DNA of 64,000 nucleotides from Prevotella sp. (GTDB lineage Bacteria; Bacteroidota; Bacteroidia; Bacteroidales; Bacteroidaceae): the NCBI GenBank assembly GCA_016287755.1, contig JAEEWT010000018.1, positions 1-64,000 on the forward strand, written 5' to 3'. The notes below the pieces were generated by a model. It searched no databases. It was given only the letters and a program-made list of their open reading frames with translations, and was not told where the DNA came from. The position numbers were made by a program, and so were the translations under genes. Positions 62,705 to 64,000 of this stretch are shown here, one piece after another (position 1 is the stretch's first letter; every line of letters begins with the position of its first letter).

Positions 62705-64000
62705 TTACTTCACGATTTTGTGCGAAATAAGCATGTTCCGAGGATCAAGAGCCTCATCCAGCTTCTCTTGAGTCATCAGACCCTTCTCCAGAACGATATC
62801 GTAGATCGAGCGATTGGTTTCCAAAGCTTCCTTGGCCACCTTCGTACTCGTCTTGTAACCGATATAGGGATTCAGTGCGGTTACGATACCGATGGAGTTC
62901 TTCACCATTTCATAACAACGTTCTTTATTGACGGTAATACCGAGGACACACTCTTCAGTGAGGGTTTCAATGGCGTTCTTCAGCCACAGCAGACTCTCGA
63001 TGAGCGACTCGGTGATAACGGGCTCCATCACGTTAAGCTGCAGCTGACCGGCTTCGGCAGCGAAGCTGACGGTGGTGTCGTTACCAATGACTTTGAAACA
63101 AACCTGGTTCACCACCTCAGGGATTACCGGGTTCACCTTTCCTGGCATGATGCTGGAACCGGGAGCCTTCGGGGGGAGGTTGATCTCGTTAAGACCGCAA
63201 CGAGGACCAGAGGCCATGAGGCGGAGGTCGTTACAGATCTTGGAGAGCTTGATGGCCAGACGCTTCAGGGCTGATGAGTAGCTGACGTAGGCTCCTGTAT
63301 CTGGCGTAGCCTCTACAAGGTCGCTGGCAGATACGAAGGCCTCACCGGTGAGCTTACTGAGGTTGGCAGCACAGAGCTTGGCGAAGCCGGGAACAGCATT
63401 CAGTCCGGTACCGATGGCGGTACCACCCATGTTGATCTCGTGGAGGAGCTTCACGTTGCGCTCGAGGTTGAGGATCTCTTCCTCGAGGTTATTAGCATAG
63501 GCGTTGAACTCCTGTCCGCTGGTCATGGGCACAGCATCCTGCAGCTGGGTACGACCCATCTTGATGACGTCCTTGAACTCCTCGCCTTTGTAGCGAAGGG
63601 CACTGATAAGACCCGTGAGGGCTGCCACCAGACTCTTGTTCATGCGGATAAGAGCCAGACGGATAGTGGTGGGATAGACATCGTTGGTTGACTGACCGCA
63701 GTTACAGTGGTCGTTGGGGTAGCAGTACTGGTAGTCGCCTTTCTCATGACCCATGATCTCGAGGGCACGGTTGGCAATCACCTCATTGGCATTCATGTTA
63801 ACCGACGTTCCTGCACCACCCTGCATCATGTCGATGGGGAAGTCCTCGTGGAACTTACCGTCGATAATCTCGCGGCAAGCCTGTGAGATGGCTCCGGCAA
63901 TCTCGTCATTGATCACACCGAGGGTGTGGTTGGTCTGCACGGCAGCGAGCTTCACATACGCAATGGCGATGATGAAATCGTGGTAACTGCGCATCTGCTT
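62705..64000 (-). CDS. aspA: Aspartate ammonia-lyase, C-terminal part (cut by window edge)
   Basis: About 432 residues are visible; the frame is open to position 64000, so the N-terminal part (about 40 residues) lies outside. Fumarase/aspartase signature GSSIMPGKVNP, substrate region NCGQSTNDVYPTTIRLA (the T-S/N-N-D site) and GGTAIGTGLNA. Converts aspartate to fumarate and ammonia, feeding the succinate pathway. The signature region fits aspartase (e.g. MQGGAGTSVNMNANEVIANR), although fumarase C is a close relative. Confidence 0.88.
   Translation of the reverse strand, partial: KQMRSYHDFIIAIAYVKLAAVQTNHTLGVINDEIAGAISQACREIIDGKFHEDFPIDMMQGGAGTSVNMNANEVIANRALEIMGHEKGDYQYCYPNDHCNCGQSTNDVYPTTIRLALIRMNKSLVAALTGLISALRYKGEEFKDVIKMGRTQLQDAVPMTSGQEFNAYANNLEEEILNLERNVKLLHEINMGGTAIGTGLNAVPGFAKLCAANLSKLTGEAFVSASDLVEATPDTGAYVSYSSALKRLAIKLSKICNDLRLMASGPRCGLNEINLPPKAPGSSIMPGKVNPVIPEVVNQVCFKVIGNDTTVSFAAEAGQLQLNVMEPVITESLIESLLWLKNAIETLTEECVLGITVNKERCYEMVKNSIGIVTALNPYIGYKTSTKVAKEALETNRSIYDIVLEKGLMTQEKLDEALDPRNMLISHKIVK

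Overview
The window looks like a chromosomal segment of a Bacteroidota bacterium of the Prevotella group (Prevotella/Segatella/Xylanibacter). The grounds are: many upstream regions carry the Bacteroidota -7 box TAnnTTTG (e.g. TATCTTTG, TATATTTG, TAACTTTG), several with a TTG/TTTGG element about 19-20 bp further up; type IX secretion (T9SS) sorting domains; DUF3244 proteins; a BspA-type leucine-rich-repeat protein; lipoprotein TPR-HTH regulators; OMP_b-brl outer-membrane proteins; and the GVYIxxGKKVV C-terminal tail common in Prevotella secreted proteins. No rRNA, tRNA or CRISPR array was seen. Assignment to a species is not possible from sequence reading alone.

Left part (1-33 kb) is accessory DNA. 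Reading along the minus strand from 11.6 kb down to 0.9 kb is a polymorphic-toxin locus: membrane TPR-HTH regulator, DUF3244 protein, small T9SS-sorted protein with a YD motif, a 2079-residue FG-GAP/YD/Rhs protein whose AT-rich C-terminus looks like a Tae4-type peptidoglycan amidase, then two AT-rich secreted proteins (one probable and one possible lipoprotein) that are the best immunity candidates, and a frameshifted small gene. An intergenic region of about 1 kb with tandem and inverted repeats (11.6-12.6 kb) separates it from an AT-rich defence-like island (12.6-25.7 kb): a DUF4143 ATPase, a methylase plus separate PD-(D/E)XK protein, a DUF262 plus AAA ATPase pair, and an FRG / PHP-ATPase / small-protein cassette. 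Two degraded copies of the same AAA-ATPase C-terminus lie at 0.36-0.6 kb and 25.8-25.9 kb and bracket the toxin locus and island. From 25.9 to 32.8 kb a second locus repeats the plan of the toxin locus with paralogous regulator and DUF3244 genes but different cargo: a T9SS-sorted S74-like protein, a papain-family protease and a BspA-like LRR protein.

Right part (33-64 kb) is mostly ordinary chromosome: glycan-degrading enzymes (GH35-like/DUF5597, two GH3 enzymes, a CE1-type esterase), argS, a DNA helicase, a lemA/DUF2207 pair, a serpin, an iron alcohol dehydrogenase, the Amr (AmmeMemoRadiSam) genes, an outer-membrane beta-barrel protein, a DNA alkylation-repair protein, ridA, a partner-switching operon (SpoIIE phosphatase-HATPase fusion, SLC13 transporter, STAS protein), and an aspartate ammonia-lyase that runs off the right edge. 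Several genes here carry in-frame repeat insertions. The clearest is a 34-bp perfect inverted repeat enclosing a DUF559 nuclease ORF that has become fused to an RNase HI gene directly behind argS.

The strongest candidates for something undescribed are the FRG/PHP-ATPase/small-protein operon, the IR-bounded DUF559 element, the duplicated regulator-DUF3244-cargo modules, and the Tae4-like toxin tip with its neighbouring secreted proteins. All function calls come from reading motifs; no database search was run.
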